From the NCBI GenBank assembly GCA_030263805.2, contig CP136010.1, positions 2,743,001 through 2,807,000 on the forward strand: a stretch of 64,000 bases of DNA, given 5' to 3'. The notes under the pieces are model-generated. The model was given only the letters and a program-made list of their open reading frames with translations, was not told the origin of the DNA and ran no database searches. This DNA is from Pseudomonas sp. FeN3W (lineage in GTDB: Bacteria; Pseudomonadota; Gammaproteobacteria; Pseudomonadales; Pseudomonadaceae). Positions 7,018 through 16,349 of the stretch are shown piece after piece. A program made the translations under genes and the position numbers. Within the stretch, counting starts at the first letter, position 1. Every line of letters begins with the position of its first letter.

Positions 7018-9762
7018 TCAGTGCGCCTCGTCCCAGTTGTTGCCAACGCCCGCTTCGACCAGCAGCGGTACGTCCAGCTGGGCGGCCTCGCTCATCAACG
7101 GGCAAATCTGCTGACGGACCTGCTCGACCAGGTCTTCGCGCACTTCCAGCACCAATTCATCGTGGACCTGCAGGATCACCCGCGCATCCAGTGCGCTGTC
7201 CTGCAGCCAGCCGTCCACGGCGATCATGGCACGCTTGATGATGTCCGCCGCGGTGCCCTGCATCGGCGCGTTGATCGCGGTGCGCTCGGCGCCCTTGCGC
7301 ATGGCGCCGTTCTTCGAATTGATCTCCGGCAGGTACAGCCGACGACCGAACAGCGTCTCGACATAGCCCTGCTCGGCGGCCTGGGTACGGGTGCGCTCCA
7401 TGTAGGCAAGCACGCCGGGATAACGGGCGAAATAGCGGTCGATGTACTCCTGCGCCTCCTTGCGGCCGACATCGATCTGCTTGGCCAAGCCGAAGGCGCT
7501 CATGCCGTAGATCAGGCCGAAGTTGATCGCCTTGGCGCTGCGTCGCTGATCAGCGGTCACCTGGTCCAGCGGCACACCGAAGACCTCGGCGGCGGTGGCG
7601 CGATGCACGTCCAGGTCGTTCTGAAAGGCGTGCAAGAGGCCCGTATCCTGCGCCAGGTGGGCCATGATGCGCAGCTCGATCTGCGAGTAGTCGGCCGCCA
7701 GCAGCTTGTAGCCCGGCGCGGCGATGAAGGCCTGGCGGATACGCCGTCCCTCGGCCGTCCTGATCGGGATGTTCTGCAGGTTCGGGTCCGACGAGGACAG
7801 CCGGCCGGTGGCGGTCACCGCCTGGTGGTAGCTGGTGTGGATGCGCCCGGTGCGCGGGTTGATCTGCTGCGGCAGCTTGTCGGTGTAGGTGCCCTTGAGC
7901 TTGCTCAGGGTGCGGTGCTGCATGATCACCTTGGGCAGCGGGTAATCCTGCTCGGCCAGTTCGGCGAGCACGCTTTCGGCGGTCGACGGCTGCCCGCCAG
8001 CGGTCTTGGAAAGCACCGGACAACCGAGCTTTTCATAGAGGATCGCACCCAGCTGCTTGGGCGAGCCGAGGTTGAACTCTTCGCCGGCGATATCGAAGGC
8101 CTCGCGCTCGAGTTGCACCAGCTTGTCGCCCAGCTCGACGCTCTGCTGGCCGAGCAGTTGCGCATCGACCAGCGCGCCGTTGCGCTCGATGCGCGCCAGC
8201 ACCGGCACCAGCGGCATCTCGATCTCGCGCAGCACCCTGAGCAGGGACGGCGTCTGCTCCAGCTTGCCGAGCAGGGTCTGGTGCAGGCGCAGGGTGACGT
8301 CGGCATCCTCGGCCGCGTAGGGCCCGGCCTGCTCGATGGCGATCTGGTCGAAGGTCAGCTGCTTGGCGCCCTTGCCGGCGATGTCCTCGAAGCGGATGGT
8401 GCCACGGCCGAGGTACTTCAGCGCCAGGCTGTCCATATCGTGGCGGGTGGCGGTGGCGTCGAGCACGTAGGATTCGAGCATGGTGTCGTAGGCCTGGCCG
8501 CGCATCTCGATGCCGTAATGCGCGAGCACGTTCATGTCGTACTTGCCATGCTGGCAGATCTTGGTCTTGCCCGGATCTTCCAGTAGCGGCTTGAGCGCGG
8601 CGAGCACCGCGTCCAGCTCGAGCTGCGGCGGCACACCCATGTAGGAATGACGCAGCGGCACATAGGCCGCCTGGCCCGCTTCGACGGCGAAGGACAGGCC
8701 GACCAGTTCGGCGCGCTGGGCATCGAGGCTGGTGGTCTCGGTATCGAAGGCAAAGCATTCAGCGGCCTGCAGCCGAGCCAACCAGGCGTCGAACTCGGCC
8801 TGCTCGAGCACCGTATCGTACTGCGCCTCGGCCTGGATCGAGCAATCCTCGGGCGCCACCTCGCAGTTCTCCCCCGCCGCCTTGGCCTCGCGCAGCAGCT
8901 CGTCGAGCCACTGCTTGAATTCCAGCTCGCGATAAAGGGCGATCAGCGCCTCGCGGTGCGGTTCCCCGGGCATCAGGTCACCGACCTCGACGTCCAGCGC
9001 CACGTCGAGCTTGATGGTCGCCAGTTCGTAGGACATGAACGCCGCCTCGCGGTGCGAGGCCAGCTTGGCGCCCAGTGACTTGGCGCCGCGGATCGGCAGG
9101 CCGGCGACCTGCTCGAGATTGTCGTAGAGCCCCCTGAGCCCACCGGGAATACCGTTGAGCAGGCCGCAGGCGGTCTTTTCGCCGACGCCTGGCACGCCAG
9201 GAATGTTGTCGACCTTGTCGCCCATCAGCGCGAGGAAGTCGATGATCAGCTCCGGGCCGACACCGAACTTGGCCTTCACCCCCTCGATGTCGTAGACGCT
9301 GCCGGTCATGGTGTTGACCAGCGTGACATGCGGGCAGACCAGCTGCGCCATGTCCTTATCGCCAGTGGAGATCACCACGTCGCGGCCGAGCGCCGCGCAC
9401 TGGCGGGCCAGGGTGCCGATGACGTCGTCCGCCTCCACGCCATCGACGCACAGCAGCGGCATACCGAGCGCGCGGACGCTGGCATGCAGCGGCTCGACCT
9501 GCGAGCGTAGGTCATCGGGCATCGGCGGGCGATGCGACTTGTAGTTCTCGAACAGCGCGTCGCGGAAGGTCGGACCCTTGGCGTCGAAAACCACGGCGAA
9601 GGGGCTGTCCGGATACTGCCGGCGCAGGCTGAGCAACATGTTCAGCACGCCCTTGACCGCGCCGGTCGGCTTGCCGGTGGAGGTGGTCAGTGGCGGCAGC
9701 GCGTGGAAGGCGCGATAGAGGTAGGACGAACCGTCCACCAGGATGAGGGGAGCTTGGCTCAT
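7018..9762 (-). CDS. polA: DNA polymerase I
   Basis: This 914-residue repair and Okazaki-fragment polymerase has all three activities. The N-terminal 5'-3' exonuclease (about 1-290) contains LILVDGSSYLYRAFHA and an aspartate-rich core. The 3'-5' proofreading domain (about 320-510) keeps the acidic motifs FDTETTSLD and YAAEDADVT, so it should be active. The polymerase domain has motif A (LLAADYSQIELRI), the O-helix (RRSAKAINFGLIYG) and motif C (LQVHDELVLEV). The ATG at 9762 begins MSQAPLILVDG; an upstream in-frame start would add 17 unlikely residues. It is divergent from the DUF2782 gene and followed by ersA, as in P. aeruginosa. Confidence 0.98.
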   Translation of the reverse strand: MSQAPLILVDGSSYLYRAFHALPPLTTSTGKPTGAVKGVLNMLLSLRRQYPDSPFAVVFDAKGPTFRDALFENYKSHRPPMPDDLRSQVEPLHASVRALGMPLLCVDGVEADDVIGTLARQCAALGRDVVISTGDKDMAQLVCPHVTLVNTMTGSVYDIEGVKAKFGVGPELIIDFLALMGDKVDNIPGVPGVGEKTACGLLNGIPGGLRGLYDNLEQVAGLPIRGAKSLGAKLASHREAAFMSYELATIKLDVALDVEVGDLMPGEPHREALIALYRELEFKQWLDELLREAKAAGENCEVAPEDCSIQAEAQYDTVLEQAEFDAWLARLQAAECFAFDTETTSLDAQRAELVGLSFAVEAGQAAYVPLRHSYMGVPPQLELDAVLAALKPLLEDPGKTKICQHGKYDMNVLAHYGIEMRGQAYDTMLESYVLDATATRHDMDSLALKYLGRGTIRFEDIAGKGAKQLTFDQIAIEQAGPYAAEDADVTLRLHQTLLGKLEQTPSLLRVLREIEMPLVPVLARIERNGALVDAQLLGQQSVELGDKLVQLEREAFDIAGEEFNLGSPKQLGAILYEKLGCPVLSKTAGGQPSTAESVLAELAEQDYPLPKVIMQHRTLSKLKGTYTDKLPQQINPRTGRIHTSYHQAVTATGRLSSSDPNLQNIPIRTAEGRRIRQAFIAAPGYKLLAADYSQIELRIMAHLAQDTGLLHAFQNDLDVHRATAAEVFGVPLDQVTADQRRSAKAINFGLIYGMSAFGLAKQIDVGRKEAQEYIDRYFARYPGVLAYMERTRTQAAEQGYVETLFGRRLYLPEINSKNGAMRKGAERTAINAPMQGTAADIIKRAMIAVDGWLQDSALDARVILQVHDELVLEVREDLVEQVRQQICPLMSEAAQLDVPLLVEAGVGNNWDEAH

Positions 9763-9838
9763 GAGCGGAATCAACCTTTTCGGCGGGCCCGGAGCTAGAA
9801 TGCCAAGGACCACTTATCGACAAAGGGACAAGGTTACC

Positions 9839-10123
9839 ATGCGCGCTCTCAAACACCTGATGCTGGCCAGCCTGCTGGCATGCGCCCCTCTGGCCGGCTT
9901 CGCCCAGGAGTCGGTCGAAGGTGAGCCGGACGTGACCATCCGTCAGGAAGGCGACCGCACCGTCGAGGAATACCGTGTCAATGGCTTCCTCTATGCCGTG
10001 AAAGTCACGCCCAAGCATGGCAAGCCGTACTTCCTGGTGCGCGCCGACGGCAACGACGGCAACTTCGTCCGCTCCGACCAGCCGGACATGCTGATTCCCT
10101 CGTGGAAGATCTTCAGCTGGTAA
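9839..10123 (+). CDS. DUF2782 small periplasmic protein
   Basis: This 94-residue protein has a signal peptide (MRALKHLMLASLLACAPLAG, cleavage after FA) and a mature region with the DUF2782 pattern: acidic strand, EEYRVNGFLYAVKVTPKHGKPYFLV, and a C-terminal IPSWKIFSW. The family is common in pseudomonads between polA and thrB and has no established function. AAGG lies 6 bases before the ATG, and 24 bases separate it from thrB, so the two genes probably form an operon. Confidence 0.85.
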   Translation: MRALKHLMLASLLACAPLAGFAQESVEGEPDVTIRQEGDRTVEEYRVNGFLYAVKVTPKHGKPYFLVRADGNDGNFVRSDQPDMLIPSWKIFSW

Positions 10124-10147
10124 CCCATCAACCGCCGGGAGGACAGC

Positions 10148-11101
10148 ATGTCGGTATTCACGCCCCTGCAACGCGATGAACTGGAAGCCTTTCTGGCACC
10201 GTACCGGCTCGGGCGGCTCCGCGACTTCCAGGGCATCGCCGCCGGCAGCGAGAACAGCAACTTCTTCGTCAGCCTGGAGCAGGGCGAATACGTGCTGACG
10301 CTGATCGAGCGCGGGCCGAGGCAGGACCTGCCGTTCTTCATCGAACTGCTCGACGTGCTGCAGCGCGCCGGGCTGCCGGTGCCCTACGCGCTGCGCACCG
10401 AACAGGGCGAGGCCCTGCGCGAGTTGGCGGAGAAACCCGCGCTGCTGCAGCCGCGGCTGCCCGGCAAGCATGTGGTCGAGCCCAATCCGCACCATTGCGC
10501 CGAAGTCGGCCGGTTGCTGGCCCGTCTGCATCTGGCGACCCGCGAGCGCATCCTGGAACGCGCCAGCGACCGCGGCCTGGACTGGATGCAGGAACAAGGG
10601 CCGAGCCTGGCGCTGAGCCTGTCCGAGGACCAGCTGCCGCTGCTGCGCGACGGCCTGGCGGAGATCGCCGAGCTGCGCCCGAAGCTGCTCGCCCTGCCGC
10701 GCGCCAACCTGCACGCCGACCTGTTCCGCGACAACGTGCTGTTCGAGGGCAGCCACCTGACCGGCGTGATCGATTTCTACAACGCCTGCTCCGGGCCGAT
10801 GCTCTATGACCTGGCCATCGCAGTGAACGACTGGTGCTCGCACCCCAACGGCGAGATCGACGGCGAGCGCAGCGAGCCCTTGCTGGCTGCCTACTCCGCG
10901 CTGCGCCGCTTCACGCCGGCCGAAGCCGAGCTCTGGCAGCCGATGCTGCGCGTGGCCTGCGTGCGCTTCTGGCTGTCGCGCCTGATCGCGGCGCAGCGTC
11001 ACGAAGGCAAGTCGGACGTGCAGGTGAAAGATCCCGGCGAATTTCATCGGCTGCTGAAAGCGCGCCAGCATCCCTCCAGCGCGCTGCCTTTTGCCTTCTA
11101 G
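10148..11101 (+). CDS. thrB: Homoserine kinase, aminoglycoside-phosphotransferase-fold type
   Basis: The enzyme phosphorylates L-homoserine with ATP in threonine synthesis. The 317-residue protein belongs to the APH-like kinase family used by pseudomonads, not the GHMP-type ThrB of E. coli. The N-terminal lobe has the nucleotide loop GIAAGSENSNFFV. The catalytic loop is ANLHADLFRDNVLF (H-x-D-x4-N) and the metal-binding aspartate is in GVIDFYNACSGPMLYDLA. GGAGG precedes the start by 5 bases. It has the same position downstream of DUF2782 as in P. aeruginosa. Confidence 0.95.
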   Translation: MSVFTPLQRDELEAFLAPYRLGRLRDFQGIAAGSENSNFFVSLEQGEYVLTLIERGPRQDLPFFIELLDVLQRAGLPVPYALRTEQGEALRELAEKPALLQPRLPGKHVVEPNPHHCAEVGRLLARLHLATRERILERASDRGLDWMQEQGPSLALSLSEDQLPLLRDGLAEIAELRPKLLALPRANLHADLFRDNVLFEGSHLTGVIDFYNACSGPMLYDLAIAVNDWCSHPNGEIDGERSEPLLAAYSALRRFTPAEAELWQPMLRVACVRFWLSRLIAAQRHEGKSDVQVKDPGEFHRLLKARQHPSSALPFAF

Positions 11102-11264
11102 GCCCGCGGTACCGGCGCCGCGCGGCGAAAGCGTTCAACACCTCGCAAAATTTCCAGCGCAACTTGCGACAGCGCTGGCTTTACCCCAAAGTGCCGGGCG
11201 CACAGGATGCGCGCCGGCGTGAGCCGAAATGCGCGACGCCCCCATCATCGAAAGGAATCGATGC

Positions 11265-11891
11265 ATGCCCTCCATCTATCAGCTCAAACCCCGTTTTCAG
11301 GCACTACTGCGCCCGCTGGTCCAGCGCCTCCATGACAGCGGCATCACGGCCAATCAGGTCACGCTGGCAGCGCTGGTCGTGTCTCTGGCAGTCGCAGCGG
11401 TGGTTGCGCTGCTGATCGAGCACCTCTGGGTCTTCCTGCTGATCCCACTGTGGATGCTGCTGCGCATGGCACTGAACGCCATCGACGGCATGCTGGCGCG
11501 GGAATTCGGCCAGCAATCGAAGCTCGGCGCCTACCTCAACGAACTCTGCGACGTGGCCGCCGATGCGGCGCTCTATCTGCCACTCGCGCTGGTGGCCGGC
11601 GTCTGGCCTGCTGCCGTGGTACTGGTGGTGGTGCTCGCAGCACTCACCGAGTACGCCGGGGTGCTCGGCCCGATGGTAGGCGCCTCACGTCGTTACGACG
11701 GCCCGATGGGCAAGAGCGACAGGGCCTTCGCCTTCGGCGTGCTGGCCACCGGCGTCGCCTTGGACCTGTTGCCAGCTGCCTGGATCAACGGCTTGTTGCT
11801 GCTGATCGCCGGGCTGTCGATCCTCACGTTGAGCAACCGGGTCAGACAAGGCCTGGCGGAAACCGCATCGGCGCCCGCCGAAGCGGACTGA
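11265..11891 (+). CDS. CDP-alcohol phosphatidyltransferase family protein (YnbA-like)
   Basis: This membrane enzyme of 208 residues should move a phosphatidyl group from a CDP-activated lipid to an alcohol, or the reverse. The signature region (about residues 70-95) is NAIDGMLAR-x8-GAYLNELCD. The usual motif is D-x2-DG-x2-AR-x8-G-x3-D-x3-D, so the first and third aspartates are asparagine here. Several transmembrane segments flank it. The start at 11265 has AAAGGA upstream; an earlier ATG (11229) is possible. It is followed by a PlsC-like and a CdsA-like gene, a set resembling the E. coli ynbA-ynbB module. The substrate is unknown and the Asn changes may alter or reduce catalysis. Confidence 0.8.
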   Translation: MPSIYQLKPRFQALLRPLVQRLHDSGITANQVTLAALVVSLAVAAVVALLIEHLWVFLLIPLWMLLRMALNAIDGMLAREFGQQSKLGAYLNELCDVAADAALYLPLALVAGVWPAAVVLVVVLAALTEYAGVLGPMVGASRRYDGPMGKSDRAFAFGVLATGVALDLLPAAWINGLLLLIAGLSILTLSNRVRQGLAETASAPAEAD

Positions 11892-11940
11892 ACCGACACC
11901 GCCCGCACCACCGACTTCGCCCGCTACCGAGGAACATCCC

Positions 11941-12567
11941 ATGCTCGGCGCCCTGCTCGCCTTCGCGATCACTTCCGTTGCACGCCTGCTGACCGGTACG
12001 CGCAGCCTCTGGATCGGCTGCGCGCCGCTCAACCGGCAACGCATCTACTTCGCCAACCACAGCAGCCACGGCGATTTCGTGCTGCTCTGGGCATCGCTGC
12101 CGCCTGACCTGCGGCGCAGGACCCGGCCCGTCGCCGGCGCCGATTACTGGCAGAGCAGCGCATTGCGCCGCTTCGTCATCCATCGTCTGTTCAACGGCGT
12201 GCTGGTGGATCGCGAGCGCAGCGGCCCGGAGTCGAATCCACTGCAACCGATGCTCGACGCCCTGGCTGGCGGCGATTCGCTGATCCTCTTCCCCGAGGGC
12301 ACGCGCAATCTGGAAGAAGGCCTGCTGCCGTTCAAGAGCGGGCTGTATCGCCTGGGCCTGGCGTGCCCGGACGTGGAGCTGGTGCCGGTGTGGATCGCCA
12401 ACCTCAATCGGGTGATGCCCAAGAGCCGCAGCCTGCCGCTGCCACTGCCGCTGCTGTGCAGCGTCAGCTTCGGCGCGCCCATGAGCATCGAAAAGGACGA
12501 GGACAAGGACGCGTTTCTGCAGCGCGCTCGCCTGGCTCTGCTAGAACTGGCCCCGAAGGAAGACTGA
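11941..12567 (+). CDS. 1-acyl-sn-glycerol-3-phosphate acyltransferase-like protein (PlsC family)
   Basis: This 208-residue acyltransferase has the two catalytic blocks of the family: NHSSHGDFVLLW (H-x4-D, about residues 39-45) and LFPEGTRNLEEG (about 117-125). An N-terminal hydrophobic stretch suggests inner-membrane attachment. It would acylate a lysophospholipid or similar acceptor. It sits between the CDP-alcohol phosphatidyltransferase and CdsA-like genes with short spacing (49 and 1 bases), so the three probably make a linked lipid-modifying pathway separate from the housekeeping plsC/cdsA. Confidence 0.88.
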   Translation: MLGALLAFAITSVARLLTGTRSLWIGCAPLNRQRIYFANHSSHGDFVLLWASLPPDLRRRTRPVAGADYWQSSALRRFVIHRLFNGVLVDRERSGPESNPLQPMLDALAGGDSLILFPEGTRNLEEGLLPFKSGLYRLGLACPDVELVPVWIANLNRVMPKSRSLPLPLPLLCSVSFGAPMSIEKDEDKDAFLQRARLALLELAPKED

Positions 12568-12568
12568 C

Positions 12569-13501
12569 ATGGATCGCAATACCCTGCTGCTGTTCGCCGG
12601 TATCGGCGCCCTGCTCGCCCTGGCCTCGCTGATCGGCTTCGTCCTCAAGCGTCGCAGCGGCGGCGAGAGTAGCCCGGTGATCGACAACCTCAATGCGCGC
12701 ATCAATGCCTGGTGGGTGATGGTCGCGCTGATCGGCATCGCCTTCTGGCTCGGCCACACGGCCGTGGTGATCCTCTTCTACCTAGTGTCGTTCTTCGCAT
12801 TGCGCGAATTCATGACGCTGACGCCGACACGCAGCAGCGACTATCCGGCGCTGGTCGCGGCGTTCTATCTGGTACTGCCGCTGCAATATCTGCTGGTAGC
12901 GGTCGGCTGGTACGGCCTGTTCGCCATCTTCATTCCGGTCTACGTCTTTCTGCTGTTGCCGATCCTGGCGTCGCTGGGTGGCGATACCACGCGCTTTCTC
13001 GAACGCGCATCCAAGGTGCAATGGGGGCTGATGATCGCAGTCTTCTGCGTCTCCCACGTCCCTGCCCTGCTCACCTTGGAGATTGCCAACTACGACGGTC
13101 GCAACCTGCTGCTGATCGCCTGGCTGATCATCGTCGTGCAACTCTCCGACGTGCTGCAGTACGTGTGCGGCAAGCTGGCCGGCAAGCGCAAGATCGCCCC
13201 GAATCTGTCGCCGTCCAAGACCGTCGAAGGCTTCGTCGGCGGGATCTTCCTCGCGACGCTGATCGGCGCGGCGCTGTTCTGGATCACCCCGTTCGCTTGG
13301 TGGCAGGCGGCCCTGATGGCGCTGCTGCTGAACCTGCTGGGCTTCTTCGGTGGCCTGGTGATGTCGGCGATCAAGCGCGACCGCGGCGTCAAGGACTGGG
13401 GGCACATGATCGAGGGCCACGGCGGCATGCTCGACCGGCTCGATTCGGTCTGCTTCGCCGCGCCGATCTTCTTCCACCTGGTGCGCTACGGCTGGACCTG
13501 A
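12569..13501 (+). CDS. Phosphatidate cytidylyltransferase-like protein (CdsA/YnbB family)
   Basis: This polytopic membrane protein of 310 residues carries the CdsA signature near the C-terminus: SAIKRDRGVKDWG followed by HGGMLDRLD. CdsA enzymes make CDP-diacylglycerol from phosphatidate and CTP. Around eight hydrophobic segments are visible. It starts one base after the acyltransferase stop. With the two genes upstream it could supply the CDP-lipid used by the YnbA-like protein. A housekeeping cdsA is expected elsewhere, so this is probably the accessory paralogue. Confidence 0.9.
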   Translation: MDRNTLLLFAGIGALLALASLIGFVLKRRSGGESSPVIDNLNARINAWWVMVALIGIAFWLGHTAVVILFYLVSFFALREFMTLTPTRSSDYPALVAAFYLVLPLQYLLVAVGWYGLFAIFIPVYVFLLLPILASLGGDTTRFLERASKVQWGLMIAVFCVSHVPALLTLEIANYDGRNLLLIAWLIIVVQLSDVLQYVCGKLAGKRKIAPNLSPSKTVEGFVGGIFLATLIGAALFWITPFAWWQAALMALLLNLLGFFGGLVMSAIKRDRGVKDWGHMIEGHGGMLDRLDSVCFAAPIFFHLVRYGWT

Positions 13502-13702
13502 CCAGCCAGGCACTTGCGCTGCGGGCGAACCGCCGATTGCCCCGAGGGTCGAACTGCCACGGCTCTCGGCGCGCTTTGCCTGCTCGCCTACCGAACGGAT
13601 CGCCCACCACCGCTGCGTCATCGCGTTAAGATGGCGGCACGCAGCCGCCGTTTCGGTGCACCAGCTCCTCGATGGTGTCGCCATCGAATTCAGGAATCAC
13701 CA

Positions 13703-15076
13703 ATGACCCAACGCAACGTAATCAACGCCTCGGTTACCCCCAAAGGCAGTCTGGAAACCCTTTCGCAACGCGAAGTGCAGCAACTGAGCGAAGTCGGTTC
13801 CGGCAGCACGCACAAACTGTTCCGCCAGTGTGCCCTGGCAATTCTCAACACCGGCACGCGCATCGATAACGCCAAGACCATCCTCGAAGCCTACGAGGAC
13901 TTCGAAGTGCGCATCCTGCAGCAGGATCGCGGCGTACGCCTCGAACTGTTCAACGCCCCGGCCGACGCCTTCGTCGATGGCGAGATGATCGCCAGCACCC
14001 GCGAAATGCTCTTCAGCGCGCTGCGCGACATCGTCTATACCGAGAGCGAACTGAGCAGTGCCCGCATCGACCTGAGCACCTCCCAGGGCATCACCGACTA
14101 CGTCTTCCACCTGCTGCGCAACGCCCGCACGCTGCGCCCGGGTGTCGAGCCGAGCATGGTGGTGTGCTGGGGCGGCCACTCGATCAGCACCGAGGAATAC
14201 AAGTACAGCAAGCGCGTCGGCCATGAACTGGGCCTGCGCAGCCTGGACGTCTGCACCGGCTGCGGGCCGGGCGTGATGAAGGGGCCGATGAAGGGCGCCA
14301 CCATCGCCCACGCCAAGCAACGCCGCGTCGGCAGCCGTTACCTGGGACTGACCGAGCCGGGCATCATCGCCGCCGAGGCGCCGAACCCGATCGTCAACGA
14401 GCTGGTGATCCTGCCGGACATCGAGAAGCGCCTGGAAGCCTTCGTCCGTGTCGGACACGGCATCATCATCTTCCCCGGTGGCGTCGGCACGGCCGAGGAA
14501 TTCCTCTACCTGCTCGGGATCCTGCTGCACCCGGCCAATCGTGACGTGCCGTTCCCGGTCATCCTCACCGGGCCAAGCGATGCCGCGGACTATCTGCAGC
14601 AGCTGCACGATTTCGTCGGTGCGACCCTTGGCGAGGAAGCGCAGAAGCGCTACCAGATCGTCTTCAACGACCCGGCCGAAGTGGCGCGCCAGATGACCGA
14701 GGGCCTGCGCGAAGTACGACGCTTCCGCCGTGAGCGCAACGATGCGTTCCACTTCAACTGGCTGCTGAAGATCGAGGAAGGTTTCCAGCGACCGTTCGAT
14801 CCGACCCACGAGGCCATGGCCAGCTTGCCGCTGCGCCGCGACCTGCCGCCCCATGAGCTGGCCGCCAACCTGCGCCGCGCGTTTTCCGGCATCGTCGCCG
14901 GCAACGTCAAGGACAAGGGCATCCGCCGCATCGAGCAGTACGGCCGTTACGAGATCCACGGCGATGCCGCGATCATGCAGCCGCTGGACAAGTTGCTGCA
15001 GGCCTTCGTCGAGCAGCACCGCATGAAACTGCCCGGCGGCGTGCCCTACACGCCGTGCTACCGCGTGGTCAGCTAA
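13703..15076 (+). CDS. ppnN: Pyrimidine/purine nucleotide 5'-monophosphate nucleosidase
   Basis: This 457-residue LOG-family enzyme has the PpnN (YgdH) architecture: an N-terminal DUF4478-type domain (GSLETLSQREVQQL), the central Rossmann LOG core with MVVCWGGHSI, CTGCGPGVMKGPMKGA and PGGVGTAEEFLYLLGI, and a C-terminal domain ending HRMKLPGGVPYTPCY. PpnN splits nucleoside monophosphates into base and ribose 5-phosphate and in E. coli is stimulated by (p)ppGpp. Length and all blocks match. The start MTQRNVINASV agrees with the family N-terminus; 200 bases without a gene precede it. Confidence 0.95.
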   Translation: MTQRNVINASVTPKGSLETLSQREVQQLSEVGSGSTHKLFRQCALAILNTGTRIDNAKTILEAYEDFEVRILQQDRGVRLELFNAPADAFVDGEMIASTREMLFSALRDIVYTESELSSARIDLSTSQGITDYVFHLLRNARTLRPGVEPSMVVCWGGHSISTEEYKYSKRVGHELGLRSLDVCTGCGPGVMKGPMKGATIAHAKQRRVGSRYLGLTEPGIIAAEAPNPIVNELVILPDIEKRLEAFVRVGHGIIIFPGGVGTAEEFLYLLGILLHPANRDVPFPVILTGPSDAADYLQQLHDFVGATLGEEAQKRYQIVFNDPAEVARQMTEGLREVRRFRRERNDAFHFNWLLKIEEGFQRPFDPTHEAMASLPLRRDLPPHELAANLRRAFSGIVAGNVKDKGIRRIEQYGRYEIHGDAAIMQPLDKLLQAFVEQHRMKLPGGVPYTPCYRVVS

Positions 15077-15087
15077 AGCCAGAACCT

Positions 15088-15115
15088 GGCCGGGCAGCCT
15101 CTCCGCTGCCCGGCC
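15088..15115. terminator. Hairpin between convergent ppnN and eamA-type gene
   Basis: A 10-bp perfect stem (GGCCGGGCAG / CTGCCCGGCC) sits in the 45-base gap between the two convergent genes. It lacks a long T-run on either side, so it may act as a weak bidirectional terminator. Confidence 0.5.
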
Positions 15116-15121
15116 GGTCGT

Positions 15122-15994
15122 TCATCGCGAAGGCTGCTGCGGTGCCGCCCTGAACACCAGCGCCAAGCCCAGCAGAATCGCGCCCATGCCCAGCAATCCG
15201 ATGCGCGACAGCTGATTGCCGAGGAACAGGTAATCCATCCCCACGGTCACCACCGGCACCAGGTAGAACAGGCTGGTGACGTTGACCAGATTGCCAGTCT
15301 GGATCATGCGGTACAGCAGCAGCTGCGCCGCCACCGAAATCACCAGACCCAGCCACAGCACCGGAATGATGAAGCCTGTCACCGCTTCCAGGTGGATCGC
15401 CTGGAACGGCACGAACGCCAGGCACAGCAGCAGGCTGACACCGTACTGGGTCGGCAGCACCTCCACCGGGCTCTGGCGAACGCGCTGCTGCAGGATCGCG
15501 CCCAGCGTCATGCATAGCAGCGCGCCGAGGGCGAAGAGCATCCCGGCGAGCGAAAAGCGCGCCAGCACCAGGCTCTGGAACACCACCGCGGCCAATCCGG
15601 CCAGTGCCACCAACAGCCCCAGCAGACGCAGCGGCGAGAAGCGTCGTTCAAGGAGCAACAGGGTGAGGATCGGCTGCACGCCGAGCAGCGTTGCGATCAC
15701 ACCCGGCGTCACACCATGGGCCATGGCCTGGAAATAGCAGATCGAATAGCAGCCGATCAGCAGCAGGCCAGTGGCCGCCGTCTGCCAGCCAGTACCAGGC
15801 GCCGGTCGCCAGCGCCGGCGGTAGAGACCGATCAGCAGAACGGCAGCCAGCGCCAGAACGAAACGCACGATCAGCAGGGCGAAGGGGGTGCCGTGGTCCA
15901 GCCCCCAGCGGGTGAAGATTGCCGCGCTGCCCCACAGCAGCACGAACACGGTCATGACGCCATAGGACGTCCACAACGGTTTGTTGAAAGTCAT
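15122..15994 (-). CDS. EamA/DMT-family exporter
   Basis: This 290-residue inner-membrane protein has ten predicted transmembrane segments made of two EamA repeats; each repeat carries the typical glycine/proline-rich helix (for example GVTPGVIATLLGVQPILTLLLL). Relatives export amino acids or other small metabolites. No residue identifies the substrate. The ATG at 15994 begins directly with the first helix region. It is a single gene, convergent with ppnN. Confidence 0.85.
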   Translation of the reverse strand: MTFNKPLWTSYGVMTVFVLLWGSAAIFTRWGLDHGTPFALLIVRFVLALAAVLLIGLYRRRWRPAPGTGWQTAATGLLLIGCYSICYFQAMAHGVTPGVIATLLGVQPILTLLLLERRFSPLRLLGLLVALAGLAAVVFQSLVLARFSLAGMLFALGALLCMTLGAILQQRVRQSPVEVLPTQYGVSLLLCLAFVPFQAIHLEAVTGFIIPVLWLGLVISVAAQLLLYRMIQTGNLVNVTSLFYLVPVVTVGMDYLFLGNQLSRIGLLGMGAILLGLALVFRAAPQQPSR

Positions 15995-16349
15995 CAGTGA
16001 TTACCTGTCGAAGCCGAACAGGCTCCAGCGAACGCCGAAAGCGTGCGCGCTCCGACCCAGAAGGATCGGAAGCGAAAACCGGAGCTGCGAAGTGTGGGCG
16101 GATCAGCCCAGCGCGACCGCCTGTGGAGGTGGTGGCGCGATTGCCAGATCGGCAACGACAGAGGGAGGTGGAGCGATTGCGCACAGCCGCGCCGCACCGA
16201 GACCGGCTGGCTTCATGGGTAACAGGCTGCGAGCAGTGGAAGGCATTAGGTCAAAGGCCGGAAGGCGATAGGTAGGACCGAAAACTAGCAGAGCCAGGCC
16301 CGCCGGGTAAAGCGGGCCTGACGGGCGTCACAGCATCAGCGCAAGCCGT
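15995..16349. other. 355-base gap between nrdJb and eamA-type gene
   Basis: No coding ORF is convincing here. The only clear element is a hairpin near the nrdJb end (listed separately). The rest should hold the promoter of the exporter gene, but I see no strong -35/-10 pair. Confidence 0.5.
16295..16320 (-). terminator. Probable terminator after nrdJb
   Basis: A 9-bp stem (CAGGCCCGC / GCGGGCCTG) lies 30 bases downstream of the nrdJb stop; the following minus-strand sequence contains only a short T-run about ten bases later. Confidence 0.5.

Noticed and set aside
7021..8586. Plus-strand ORF of 521 codons
   Set aside because: Antisense shadow of polA; no domain pattern.
9512..11071. Minus-strand ORF of 519 codons
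   Set aside because: Runs antisense through thrB and DUF2782 and then into polA in the wrong frame; no independent support.
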